Origin: a bacterium
Lineage (GTDB): Bacteria; Zhuqueibacterota; Zhuqueibacteria; Residuimicrobiales; Residuimicrobiaceae
Direction of reading: 5' to 3'
Length of the DNA: 64,000 nt
Assembly: GCA_029554865.1 (NCBI GenBank)
Contig: JAKPUX010000202.1
Coordinates: 1-64,000 of the forward strand
Numbering within the stretch: the stretch's first letter is position 1; every line of letters starts with the position of its first letter. The position numbers and the translations under genes were made by a program. Of the stretch, positions 8,456-18,052 are shown piece after piece. The notes under the pieces were generated by a model, which searched no databases, was not told the DNA's origin, and worked only from the letters and a program-made list of their open reading frames with translations.

Positions 8456-11347
8456 TCAGCGCAGCAGCAGCATGCGTTTCACCTGGTGTTTTCCCTCCGC
8501 AGTGAGGCGGTAGAGGTAGATCCCGCTCGGCAAACCCGCACCGTTGAAAACCACGCCGTGTTCTCCGGCTTCCCTGCGGCCGTCGATCAGCCGCACCACC
8601 ATTCTGCCGGTGATATCATAAACCTCCAGCCGTATTTCTCCCGGCCTGGTCAGATGAAAGCGGATTGCGGTCTCGGGATTGAAAGGATTGGGGTAGTTCT
8701 GGGCCAGCCCGAAAGCGCGGGGAAGACTGGCAGGCGGTGGCGGCACGTCGCTGAGATAGTCGGCCAGGGTGAAGGCAGGGGGTTCTCCCCCGTCAAAATA
8801 GTGCCAGGTTGCACCAAGGTTGAGATAGATACCGGTCGCGTCGAAGAGCCGGGCATCGAGGGAGAGGTCAGCGCCGGCGAGCCCGGCGGCGTGGAGCTCC
8901 ACCGAGAGCAGGTTTTCGCCGTTCTTTAACAACTGCAAATCCTCCGCCGTGAAAACATAAATCTGATTGGTCTTGACAGCGCTGGCAGCCGGGGTGTCAG
9001 GGGTGACCTCTCCTTCGGGCAGATTGTAGCGCAGCAGTTCGCGGCCATTGATGCGTACAACCGCACCGTCATGGCACTTGAGCAGCAGGCCAAGCTGGGT
9101 CACAGGGTGAGGCAGGTTGAAATTCGTGACAAAATAAAGGCTTTTTACGGCCGCGGTCGTGGTGGCGTTCCCGGCCGCGGCGCCGTAGCCCAGGGGGGCT
9201 GCGCCGCTCTTCCAGCCGCCAGCCGGATAACGATCGTCATACCAGGGAATGCGCCGCTGCAGGGTATCGACTCTGACGGTCACCCGGAAGGCCTCGGGGG
9301 TCTCGTTGCCGCTGATGTCGATGGCGCGGATAAAAAAGGTGCGCTCCTCGCCCTGCTGCAGCGCCAGCAGGGTGGAATGCTTGAATCCCCCCTGGCCGGA
9401 TAGAAAAGCCCCGGACATGAGGTTATAGGGGATGTCGGAAAAGGCAAAGCCCAGATGGGCGCGCTCATCGGTTTCGAAATAAAGAGGAAAGAGAGTATCG
9501 GTAGCGATAAAAAAGGTGTCCGGCGTGATTGTGAAGCTGGGCGGGGTCTGGTCCGAGCCGGGGTGAATGTACATTGGCGGCAGATCCCTTTCGAAGGCGG
9601 TGTAGGGATCATTATAGAATTCAAGAAATCCCGGCACGCTGGGGTGCCCCGGATAGGGCGCAAAATGGTGGTGCACCGACTCGTTGCGCCAGACCGCCGT
9701 ATAGGCCATTCTCATCGCCAGGCTGTCGCTCTTGAAGGGCGGCAGCAGGTAGCGGTTAAACCAGGAGGGCTCCAGCAGGGTATCCAGGCCGACCTCGGTG
9801 AGGGCGGGCACCTTGCCGCGCTCCAGCGCAAGCTGGGCGGGGATGTGCAGGCTGTTGATGAAGCTCTTCTGCCGGTCGGCCAGGGGATACCAGTAGTAGA
9901 AATCCATCCCCAGGATGTCGACATAATCGTCGCCCGGATAGATCTTGAGATAGCTGTTGCGCGTAGTGAAGCTGATCGGTGAGATCGCATAGATCAGGTT
10001 GTGGACATTGAGCACATCGCGCAGGTAGGTGACAGTGAACTGCCAGATCAGGTTGTACTCTTCGGTTGTGCAGTTATTGGTGCCCCACCAGAAGGCGCCG
10101 CTGTCGTGCTCATGGTAAGGGCGAAAAATGATCGGGATGGAGTGGCCGTCCTCTCCACGCAGCCCCTTGAGAAAGCGGGCGATGCGGGCAAGGCGTTTTT
10201 TGTAAAAGTCGTGCCAGGCACCGCCGGGAAGCAGGGTGGCGACGACGTTGTCGCTGACCTTGCTGCCGTAAAAGCTGCGCCCCAGGGGATCGTACTGGTG
10301 CCAGCAGAGGGTGTTGACCCCACCGCGGGCGAAGGCAGATTTGATGCGGTAGGTAAAGCGCGCCATCTCCTGGGGCGAGCCGCGGTCGACAGCGTTCATG
10401 TCCCAGCTGTAGAGGGCGGGATAATCACCGCAGACATCGCGGACGTCGGAGCGGTCGTCGTCGCCCTTCCAGCCGACACCATAGCCGGTGGCGTCGTGCA
10501 TACCGAAGAGAAGCCTCTGGCCGCAGCCCTGCTCAAGATTCATGTAGAGATATTTGGTCCGGGGCGTGGCCAGAGGGTCGATCAGGCCGGGATTGGGAAT
10601 ATTGGCCCGTTTCTCGAGGTTGACGCAGGCGTCGAGGAGATCCCATTCGGCCTGATCGATTTCGGACTGGCTCGCATCCAGCCTGCCGGCGACAGCCTGT
10701 GCAACGGCGATGGCCATCTGCAGCGAGCTTCTGGCGCCAGCGGGGTACTCGCCTTCGCCCGCGCCCTCGACAGCGCCATCATAAAGGAGGACCGCGGCGG
10801 AGAGGGCCGCGGCGAGGGCTGAACCATCGGCAGCAGCGGCACCCGCTGCATCCCCGATAAAAAGGTCGTCGAAATAGACCACGCCCGCTTTGGGCTGGGT
10901 CGTGCCGCCGTCGAGATAGAGATAGATTCTGGTGAGCAGGGTGTTGGTGAGCGGAGTCAAGTCAAAGGCATAATCATGCCAGCTGTTGTCCCCCGGCAGC
11001 TGCAGGACCAGCCAGTTGTCGCTGCCATCGCCGTAGATCGGCTTGAAGACCAGTTCGCAGTCGAGGCTGGCGCGCGCCTTGAAGGTGATGCGGGGCAAGG
11101 CGCCGACATCCACAACAGGCGGGGTATAGTTGAAATTGTCCCATTCGTAGGAAGAAGCCGTACGGTTATAGCTGATACGCAGGGTGCCGTTGACCTCCGC
11201 AAGCGTGAAGGTGGTGCTGTTTGGGGCCTCCCAGCCGGTGAGCAAATTGTCGTTGAAATCCTCCCGCACGCCGGTGACCTGGGCGGGCAGCAGGGCAGCG
11301 GATAAAAGAATGAAACAGAACACAAGGATGAAAGCACTTTTTTGCAT
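8456..11347 (-). CDS. Secreted GH26 family beta-mannanase with N-terminal CBM-like and helical (FIVAR-like) regions and T9SS C-terminal domain
   Basis: LFGMHDATGYGVGWKGDDDRSDVRDVCGDYPALYSWDMNAV, IIFRPYHEHDSGAFWWG, VPALTEVGLD; C-term QNYPNPFNPETAIRFHL...GIYLYRLTAEGKHQVKRMLLLR. Confidence 0.9.
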   Translation of the reverse strand: MQKSAFILVFCFILLSAALLPAQVTGVREDFNDNLLTGWEAPNSTTFTLAEVNGTLRISYNRTASSYEWDNFNYTPPVVDVGALPRITFKARASLDCELVFKPIYGDGSDNWLVLQLPGDNSWHDYAFDLTPLTNTLLTRIYLYLDGGTTQPKAGVVYFDDLFIGDAAGAAAADGSALAAALSAAVLLYDGAVEGAGEGEYPAGARSSLQMAIAVAQAVAGRLDASQSEIDQAEWDLLDACVNLEKRANIPNPGLIDPLATPRTKYLYMNLEQGCGQRLLFGMHDATGYGVGWKGDDDRSDVRDVCGDYPALYSWDMNAVDRGSPQEMARFTYRIKSAFARGGVNTLCWHQYDPLGRSFYGSKVSDNVVATLLPGGAWHDFYKKRLARIARFLKGLRGEDGHSIPIIFRPYHEHDSGAFWWGTNNCTTEEYNLIWQFTVTYLRDVLNVHNLIYAISPISFTTRNSYLKIYPGDDYVDILGMDFYYWYPLADRQKSFINSLHIPAQLALERGKVPALTEVGLDTLLEPSWFNRYLLPPFKSDSLAMRMAYTAVWRNESVHHHFAPYPGHPSVPGFLEFYNDPYTAFERDLPPMYIHPGSDQTPPSFTITPDTFFIATDTLFPLYFETDERAHLGFAFSDIPYNLMSGAFLSGQGGFKHSTLLALQQGEERTFFIRAIDISGNETPEAFRVTVRVDTLQRRIPWYDDRYPAGGWKSGAAPLGYGAAAGNATTTAAVKSLYFVTNFNLPHPVTQLGLLLKCHDGAVVRINGRELLRYNLPEGEVTPDTPAASAVKTNQIYVFTAEDLQLLKNGENLLSVELHAAGLAGADLSLDARLFDATGIYLNLGATWHYFDGGEPPAFTLADYLSDVPPPPASLPRAFGLAQNYPNPFNPETAIRFHLTRPGEIRLEVYDITGRMVVRLIDGRREAGEHGVVFNGAGLPSGIYLYRLTAEGKHQVKRMLLLR

Positions 11348-11472
11348 GTTTGCCTCAGTTTATAGAGATTGGCATTGGATAATTCAAGGGAGTGTAGGCC
11401 TGGCCGGCGAACAAGCGTTGCCGATAGACCAACAAACTGGCCGGTCGTTCTGCTGCATCGGCGCCTCATTGA

Positions 11473-11508
11473 AAGGGCGCGTCGGTTACTCAAGCGCGCC
11501 CCTTTGAC
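11473..11508 (-). terminator. Candidate terminator downstream of the GH5 gene
   Basis: Minus strand AAAGGGGCGCGC...GACGCGCCCTTT: imperfect GC-rich hairpin with short A/T flanks. Confidence 0.4.
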
Positions 11509-11533
11509 ATTGGATTAGTGCAAATCCCGGGTC

Positions 11534-12847
11534 CTATTTGCCCAAAGCCGCCATTTTTTTGGCATACTTGCGCAGGATCTTGAGCGTGCTCTTGTCGCTG
11601 TTGAAAACCGAATTGCGGCCCTGCGGCTCCTGGGGGGGATCGCCGGTATAGGGATCGCCCTTGCGCCAGGTATAGGTTTCAGAATCAGCCGCTCTGCCTT
11701 CGCCGCCCCATCCCCAAAAGTTGCTCCCGGCCATGGGTGAGCCCGCTTTGGCGCTCTTGTACATCTCTTCAAAAAGCAGTTTGTAGTAGCGATCCCGCCA
11801 GGTTACCCCAGCTGTTCTTGCATAGGCATGTCCGTCGCGCGGAAGGCCGAACTCCTCGAGGGTGACCGGCTTGCCCAGCTTTTCGGCGTAGGCGATGTGT
11901 TGGCGGACATAATCCAGGGCCTTACGTGCCGCATCGGGCCAGATCTCACCGGGCTTGAGCGGATCGAACCAGGACCAGTTGAGCAGCCAGAGGTGGAAGG
12001 TGAGGTAATCAATATGGGGGCTCTGGTGTGACTCCAGGTAGCAGCTCTCCGACTCCAGGCTTCCTTTCAGTCCTTCGTTGCCGGTGGTGACCAAATGGTT
12101 GGGGTCGAGGGATTTGATATAGCCCGCAGTCTCGTCCACCCAGACCGCAAAATCGGCGAGATGCTGTGCACGGTTCTCCTCCTCAGGAGAGGGGCGCGGT
12201 TCATTGGCCAGCTGCCAGGCCATGATGGTCGGATCCTCCTTGTACCAGCGGCCGTTGACCGAGTTGACACGGTTGACCAGCATGCGGATATAGTCCCGAT
12301 AGATGGGCTTAGCCCGGTCGCAGGTGTAAAAGCGCCCGCTTGTCCGCATCAGACCCCAGTAGCCGAATTTGGGATCCTGAGGGCTCGGATAATTCTCCCC
12401 GGTCACCCAGGACATATACTGGGACATCCCGCCGGTCCACTCCCAGTAATTATTGAGAAAAATCACCGCATACATGCCGCGTTTGGCCATCTCAGCGAGG
12501 AGAAAATCGAGTCCCACCAGCAGTTTTTGATCGTATACCCCCGCTTCGGGCTGGATGGCGGGCTGGATCTGCCCCGCGTAGCCGAGCCCCTCGGAGGCCC
12601 CCATCACGCGCAGATTATCGATCCCGAGTTTTCTCAGCTCATCCAGTTCGCGCAGCAGCCGGGCGCGGTCGCCCGCCTCCCCCTCCTGCCCGAGCATGCA
12701 GCCGTACCAGAGGTTGGTGCCAAGGAAATAGTAGGCCTTACCCTTCAGGTAGAATTGGGTCCCCTTAACCTTGACGAAATCGGCGGGCTGAGCCCGCAGT
12801 GCAACCGATAACGTCACCAGCCAAATCAACACAACAAAGCGCTTCAT
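11534..12847 (-). CDS. Secreted GH5 family endo-beta-mannanase-like protein
   Basis: Signal peptide MKRFVVLIWLVTLSVALRAQ; FLGTNLWYGCMLG, IMAWQLANEPRP, LVTTGNEG, KPVTLEEFGLPRDG. Start set at 12847 (SD AAGGAA), shorter than the ORF-track start. Confidence 0.88.
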   Translation of the reverse strand: MKRFVVLIWLVTLSVALRAQPADFVKVKGTQFYLKGKAYYFLGTNLWYGCMLGQEGEAGDRARLLRELDELRKLGIDNLRVMGASEGLGYAGQIQPAIQPEAGVYDQKLLVGLDFLLAEMAKRGMYAVIFLNNYWEWTGGMSQYMSWVTGENYPSPQDPKFGYWGLMRTSGRFYTCDRAKPIYRDYIRMLVNRVNSVNGRWYKEDPTIMAWQLANEPRPSPEEENRAQHLADFAVWVDETAGYIKSLDPNHLVTTGNEGLKGSLESESCYLESHQSPHIDYLTFHLWLLNWSWFDPLKPGEIWPDAARKALDYVRQHIAYAEKLGKPVTLEEFGLPRDGHAYARTAGVTWRDRYYKLLFEEMYKSAKAGSPMAGSNFWGWGGEGRAADSETYTWRKGDPYTGDPPQEPQGRNSVFNSDKSTLKILRKYAKKMAALGK

Positions 12848-12914
12848 AATCCTTCCTTTGCTTCTGAATGGGCAAGTACAAGTCCTGCCAAAATTGATAC
12901 TTCTGGTATCACCG

Positions 12915-15900
12915 TTATTTGACCAACAACATTTTTTTCTGTTCAATGAATCTGCCGGCTTTAAGCCTGTAAAAATAGAGGCCACTGGCAAGTTCGCGCC
13001 CCACTTCGGGTAGATTGAAATTAGCTGTATGCTCTCCCGCCAGCTGCAGTTTGTTCACCAGAACGGCCACCTCCCGTCCCAGCAGATCGTACACTGTCAA
13101 AGTAACCATGACAGGGCTGGCCAGATAATAGGTGATCCGGGTGGATGGATTGAAGGGATTTGGATGGTTCTGATCTAGCGCACATTCCTGTGGCATTGAC
13201 GTAAAGCTTTGTTCTGCCAGGGTGGGATTCTGTTTGTATTTAAGGGTGGTATATGCAGAGGTTCCGAATGAGTTATCGCTGGTTCCGGTAACATAAACGG
13301 TTCCGGTCGCATCCACCGCAATATCAGAACCGGAGTCATTGTATCCCGGGAGGTCAAAAAGCAACGTCCACTGCTCATTTCCTGCTGCATCATATTTGAT
13401 CGTAGCATATTCATAATAGTTATTTGACCCTACGCAAGTGCCTGTGATATATACATTTTCCAGGTCATCCACAACGAGTGCATTAGCGTAATCGTAGGAA
13501 TTTCGTGCCCCATTGTAGCGCGCTACCCATTGCTCATATCCAGCCGCGTCGTATTTAATCGTAGTATAATCATAGGAGGTGTAAGCGCCGCCACTGTATC
13601 CCGTCACATACACATTGCCTGAGGCATCTACTGCAAGAGCATTGGCAGCATCATAAGAACTGAGCGGTCCGTCATAGCGCATCACCCATAGCTCACTACC
13701 CCCTGCATCATATTTGATCGTTGTTATATCATAAGATGTACCCGAACCCGTACTATAACCGGTTATGTAGATATTCCCTGCTGTATCGACAGCAAGATCA
13801 AAGGCCTCATCATCTGCATGGCCTGGCCCATTGTAGCTGGCAACCCACTGCTCAACACCAGAAGAGTTGTATTTAATCGTCGTGATATCAAAGGTGGTGT
13901 CTGAGCCTGTTCCATGCCCGGTCACATAGACAAACCCCAGGTCATCAACGGCAATAGCGTTAGCCACATCGTCGTCCTTGCCAGGCCCGTTATAGCGTGC
14001 CACCCATTGTTCCGCTCCAGCCGCGTCATATTTGATCGTAGCATAATCATAGGAGGTGTCTGCGCCAACGCTGTATCCTGTCACATAGACATTGCCCGAA
14101 CCATCCAGCGCAAGGGCGTTGACTCCATCATAAGAGTTAAACGGCCCGTTATAACGCGCGAGCCACACCTGATCTCCATTCTCACTGTATTTTATCGTGG
14201 CAAAATCATTCGAATTCTCATAATCCACGCTATAGCCTGCCACATAAACATTGCCCGATCCATCAACAACGAGGGCGTTAGGCTCATCATCTGAAGAGGA
14301 GGATCCGTCGAAGCGCATCATCCACTTTTCAGAGCCTGCTGCATCATATTTCACCGTGACAATATCCTTATACGTATCTGAGCTCAGACTATGGCCGGTT
14401 ACGATAACATTTCCCGAATTATCCACAGCAAGTGCTCTGGCTTCATCATCAGAATTGCCCAGGCCATTATAGCGCACCGCCAACTGCTCATTTCCATCCG
14501 GGCTGTATTTTACCGTGGCATAGTCATAATAGGTATCGAGACCGGTGCTGTACCCCGTTAAATAGATATTGCCGGATTCATCAGCAGCGAAAGCACCTGG
14601 CTGATCATCAGAATATCCCGGTCCATTATAGCGCGCCACCCATTGTTCATTCCCTGCTGCATCGTATTTGATCGTGGTGTAGTCCTTGGACGTTTGAAAA
14701 CCAATGCTGGAACCGGCCACGTAGGCATTCCCCGAGCCATCCAGGTAGATAAAGCTGGCGTAATCAGCAGAATTGCCCGGACCATCGTAGCTCACCGCCC
14801 ACTTCTCATTTCCTGCCTGATCGTATTTGATTGTAGCAAAATCCAGATAGGATGTTGAATCTTCGCAAAACCCGGTCACAAAAACATTTCCTGATCCATC
14901 AACCGCCAGGGCATACCCCCCATCATGCGAGTTACCCGGCCCATTGTAACGCGCCACCCACTGTTGAACTCCAGCAGCATCATATTTGACTGTTGCATAA
15001 TCACTATATGTGCCCAATCCGTTGCTTGATCCTGTCACATAGACATTTCCCGATTTATCAACAGCCAGGGCATTAGCCTCATCGTCAGAAGAGAGTGGAC
15101 CGTCGTAGCGCGAAACCCAAACCTGCACTCCTGCTGCATCGTACTTGATCGTAGTATAATCATTGGAAGTCGCTGAGCCGCCGCTGTACCCTGTTACATA
15201 GACATTCCCCGTTCCATCGACCACGAGGGCACTTGCGCCGTCATAAGAATTAAGCGCGCCGTTATAACGCGCCACCCAGAGCTGATCGCCATCGGCTGTA
15301 TACTTGATTGTTGCGTAATCATTGTAACTGTCTGAACCTGTGCTGTACCCGGTAATATAGACATATCCTGAGGAATCAACTGAAAGAGCGCTGGGCTGAT
15401 CATCAGAATCGCCCGGCCCGTTGTAACGCCTCACCCATTTTTCTCTTCCATCAGCATCGTATTTGATCGTAATAAAGTCCCAGGAAGAGGATGGACTCGC
15501 GCTGTATCCGGTCACATAGACATTCCCCGTGCCATCCACGGCAACGGCAACCGAATGGTCCTCATAGCCACTATCATATCGGGCAACCCAGATTTCCGTG
15601 CCTGAAGCATCATATTTAACAGTGCAGTAATCCGCGCCAAAGGATAATTGGGTGCTGCGGCCTGTTACAAAAAAATTGCCTGACTTGTCGACAGCGATGG
15701 CAGTCGCCTCATCGATGGATTCATTAGCTCCGGATCCATAGTGCTTCGCCCATTCCAGGGTCGCCGTACCTGCAACAGCATTTTGCAGCCTGCTGTTCAT
15801 CAAACCACTCTGCAGATTGCTGCTCCGCGGATATGCACTCTTCGCCTCCCGCCATTTCCCGTCTGGCAGCAAAGGCGGTTTTTTTCGAGTGGGAATCTCC

Positions 15901-16004
15901 CGGATAGATCCTTTTACACTCACCTGACCAGAAAGAATGATATGCATTGGAAAAAGTGCGATCAATGCAATCATAAGCGTCGTAAGCAGTACAAGCTTTC
16001 TCAT
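12915..16004 (-). CDS. Secreted SBBP-repeat beta-propeller protein with T9SS C-terminal domain
   Basis: About 16 repeats of ~53 aa (NVYVTGYSxGxxTxxDYATIKYDAAGNEQWVARYNGPGxSxD); C-term QNHPNPFNPSTRITYYL...LASGLYFYRLKAGRFIEQKKMLLVK. Confidence 0.92.
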   Translation of the reverse strand: MRKLVLLTTLMIALIALFPMHIILSGQVSVKGSIREIPTRKKPPLLPDGKWREAKSAYPRSSNLQSGLMNSRLQNAVAGTATLEWAKHYGSGANESIDEATAIAVDKSGNFFVTGRSTQLSFGADYCTVKYDASGTEIWVARYDSGYEDHSVAVAVDGTGNVYVTGYSASPSSSWDFITIKYDADGREKWVRRYNGPGDSDDQPSALSVDSSGYVYITGYSTGSDSYNDYATIKYTADGDQLWVARYNGALNSYDGASALVVDGTGNVYVTGYSGGSATSNDYTTIKYDAAGVQVWVSRYDGPLSSDDEANALAVDKSGNVYVTGSSNGLGTYSDYATVKYDAAGVQQWVARYNGPGNSHDGGYALAVDGSGNVFVTGFCEDSTSYLDFATIKYDQAGNEKWAVSYDGPGNSADYASFIYLDGSGNAYVAGSSIGFQTSKDYTTIKYDAAGNEQWVARYNGPGYSDDQPGAFAADESGNIYLTGYSTGLDTYYDYATVKYSPDGNEQLAVRYNGLGNSDDEARALAVDNSGNVIVTGHSLSSDTYKDIVTVKYDAAGSEKWMMRFDGSSSSDDEPNALVVDGSGNVYVAGYSVDYENSNDFATIKYSENGDQVWLARYNGPFNSYDGVNALALDGSGNVYVTGYSVGADTSYDYATIKYDAAGAEQWVARYNGPGKDDDVANAIAVDDLGFVYVTGHGTGSDTTFDITTIKYNSSGVEQWVASYNGPGHADDEAFDLAVDTAGNIYITGYSTGSGTSYDITTIKYDAGGSELWVMRYDGPLSSYDAANALAVDASGNVYVTGYSGGAYTSYDYTTIKYDAAGYEQWVARYNGARNSYDYANALVVDDLENVYITGTCVGSNNYYEYATIKYDAAGNEQWTLLFDLPGYNDSGSDIAVDATGTVYVTGTSDNSFGTSAYTTLKYKQNPTLAEQSFTSMPQECALDQNHPNPFNPSTRITYYLASPVMVTLTVYDLLGREVAVLVNKLQLAGEHTANFNLPEVGRELASGLYFYRLKAGRFIEQKKMLLVK
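13200..15740 (-). repeat. ~159-bp tandem coding repeats (SBBP units)
   Basis: Recurring units such as 'gcgc(g)ccaccca(t/c)tg...gcatcatatttgatcgta...gtatatccggtcacatagacattgcc...' about every 159 bp; 16 VYVTG units in the translation. Confidence 0.9.
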
Positions 16005-16177
16005 CTTATCCTCCTGTCATCATCAAATCTGGAGCAACCTGCCATTTGTCCGCAGACTGCGCCTCTTTTCATCAGCGCCAGATAAAAAGGAGAATATCCC
16101 CACTGATGCCGGCTGCTGCACCGCCTCCGCAGATTGATCGTGCATTCGGTGGAGTGTTAGTGACTTTTGCATCAGAG

Positions 16178-17965
16178 TCATTTGATCAACATCATCCGTC
16201 GTTGCCGTCTCTCCAGGCCAGCGGTCAATTGATAAAAGTAGAGGCCACTACTGAAGCCGGATGCATCCACAATAATCTCGTGCCGGCCTTCCGCCTGTAT
16301 CCCGGGATCAAGGGTGCGGACAGCGCGCCCGCTGACGTCATAAATCACCAGCCGGATTGGGGCCGGCCGGGTGAGCCTGTAGGCGATGGTCGTGACCGGG
16401 TTGAAGGGGTTGGGATAGTTCTGTTCGAGTTCAAAGAGGGCGGGCACTCCGTCGTGCCGGTCCACGCCGACCGGCATGGTCGTGCCATAGAGTTCGAATT
16501 CGGTGACAGAGTAATTGGTCCCGCTGACTTTCTGACAGAGCAGGCACACATAGCGCGCCTGTGTGTCAATATCAATAATCTCGTCCAGGCCGCCGTCGCC
16601 ATTTCTCTGGGTTATGGCCTTGATGGCCGTTCCATCGGCATTGAGTAGATGAACAGTATAGCTGACTGCAAAGCTGTTTCCCCAGTGGATCCGCAGGGTC
16701 TTGAGCGTGATCATCCGGCCAAGATCAACCATAATCCATTCTGTGATCTTGCCGGCGCTCTGCCAGGCGGTGGTGGTATCGCCGTCCACCGCCCATTGGG
16801 CGTTGCCGCCACGCAGGGTTGAGGAGGCCGTCAGGGGATGGCGCAGGGCGCGATTGATGACGGCCGCGGGGAGCACCTCGATGGTGATCCGGGCGCTTTG
16901 ACTATCCCCCCCGCCGGCGGCGAGGGTGTAGGTGGTCGTCCGGGCGGGCACCACCGCCACGGAGCCGTTCTGCGCCACAGCCGCGCCATCAAGGGTGACC
17001 GAGGAGCCGTTGGTGGTCATCCAGGAGATGCGGCTGGTGTCGCCCGCCCCTTCATCAAGCTGGAGGGGGAAAGCGCTCAAGGACTTGATGCGGCCGGGGG
17101 GAATATTGTCGATGGCCACCCGCTTGGTGTCGGCGACCGCCCCGCTGGCGATCAGGGTATAAATGCTCTTCGCGGCGGGAGCAACGACCAGGGAGTCGGA
17201 GGCGCCGACCGGCGCGCCGTTGAGGGTCACCTGAGAGCCGGGCGTGGCCTCCCAGTAGAGCTGGCTGGTCTCGCCCACCTCCACCTCGGTGTCGGTAGCG
17301 GCGAAGAGGCGGATGAAGCCGGAGGGGCTGTTGTTGAGATACCAGGCCGCAGTATCAGCCATCATGGCATAACCGGTGGTGTTGGGATGGATGCCATCGG
17401 GGAAGAGGTCACCATGGCTGAGCATCGCGCGATAAAAATCGATCATAAAGCCGCCGGCGGCGACGCGAACGGAATCGACGATCGGTTCGATCTGCCCGTG
17501 CAGCACCGCACCGTTGATGCCGCTGCCACCGCCATCGCCAAAGACCGGACAGGGTCGGGCAACATAGATCTGGGGATCGCGGCCATCCTTGCGCAGCACC
17601 TTAATAAAATCCATATAGTCAGTGAAAAATTCACCGAGAAGAACCCGGTTCTGGGGCTTGCTGTCGTTCGTGCCCAGGCAGATGATGACAATATGGGGAT
17701 CAAAATCCTGGGCCTGCAGGAAAGCCGATTCGTTCCAATAGGGGAAATCCCCATGCCGCAGCAGGGTGGTGCCGCTGACCCCGAAATTGCGCACATTATA
17801 GTGCGCGCCCAGCCTCTGCCCGAGCTGCTGAGGCCAGGCGGTAGAGCCGCCGCTGCCGATGGTGATGCTGTTGCCGATGCAGGCGACGCGGATGACCCGG
17901 TCCTGGCCGGAAAGTGTCGTCACCCAAAGGGCTGCGAGCAGAACGGTGGAGAGGATTTTTTTCAT
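16178..17965 (-). CDS. Secreted SGNH/GDSL esterase with two Ig-like repeats, discoidin (F5/8C)-like domain and T9SS C-terminal domain
   Basis: IRVACIGNSITIGSGG (block I), IVIICLGTNDSKP, DGIHPNTTGYAMMAD (D-H block); two SxVTLxGxxV repeats; NRALRHPLTASSTLRGGNAQWAVDGDTTTAWQS; QNYPNPFNPVTTIAYRL. Confidence 0.88.
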   Translation of the reverse strand: MKKILSTVLLAALWVTTLSGQDRVIRVACIGNSITIGSGGSTAWPQQLGQRLGAHYNVRNFGVSGTTLLRHGDFPYWNESAFLQAQDFDPHIVIICLGTNDSKPQNRVLLGEFFTDYMDFIKVLRKDGRDPQIYVARPCPVFGDGGGSGINGAVLHGQIEPIVDSVRVAAGGFMIDFYRAMLSHGDLFPDGIHPNTTGYAMMADTAAWYLNNSPSGFIRLFAATDTEVEVGETSQLYWEATPGSQVTLNGAPVGASDSLVVAPAAKSIYTLIASGAVADTKRVAIDNIPPGRIKSLSAFPLQLDEGAGDTSRISWMTTNGSSVTLDGAAVAQNGSVAVVPARTTTYTLAAGGGDSQSARITIEVLPAAVINRALRHPLTASSTLRGGNAQWAVDGDTTTAWQSAGKITEWIMVDLGRMITLKTLRIHWGNSFAVSYTVHLLNADGTAIKAITQRNGDGGLDEIIDIDTQARYVCLLCQKVSGTNYSVTEFELYGTTMPVGVDRHDGVPALFELEQNYPNPFNPVTTIAYRLTRPAPIRLVIYDVSGRAVRTLDPGIQAEGRHEIIVDASGFSSGLYFYQLTAGLERRQRRMMLIK

Positions 17966-18052
17966 GCGCTTCTCCCTCCATGAAAAAAGTTTGACTTCGA
18001 CTTAAATTTTTCGTAAGGTAAATCAAGTTTTTTTTTATCAGAAAGGACAACG

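Noticed and set aside
13200-15740. Regular ~159-bp repeats considered as a CRISPR-like or satellite array
   Set aside because: Repeats are fully in frame within one ORF, encode SBBP propeller units, and have no conserved short repeat/spacer pattern.
17985-18030. sigma70-like promoter TTGACT-17-TAAGGT ahead of the pectinesterase
   Set aside because: The -10 match is weak and promoter consensus in this lineage is unknown, so it is not supportable as a feature.
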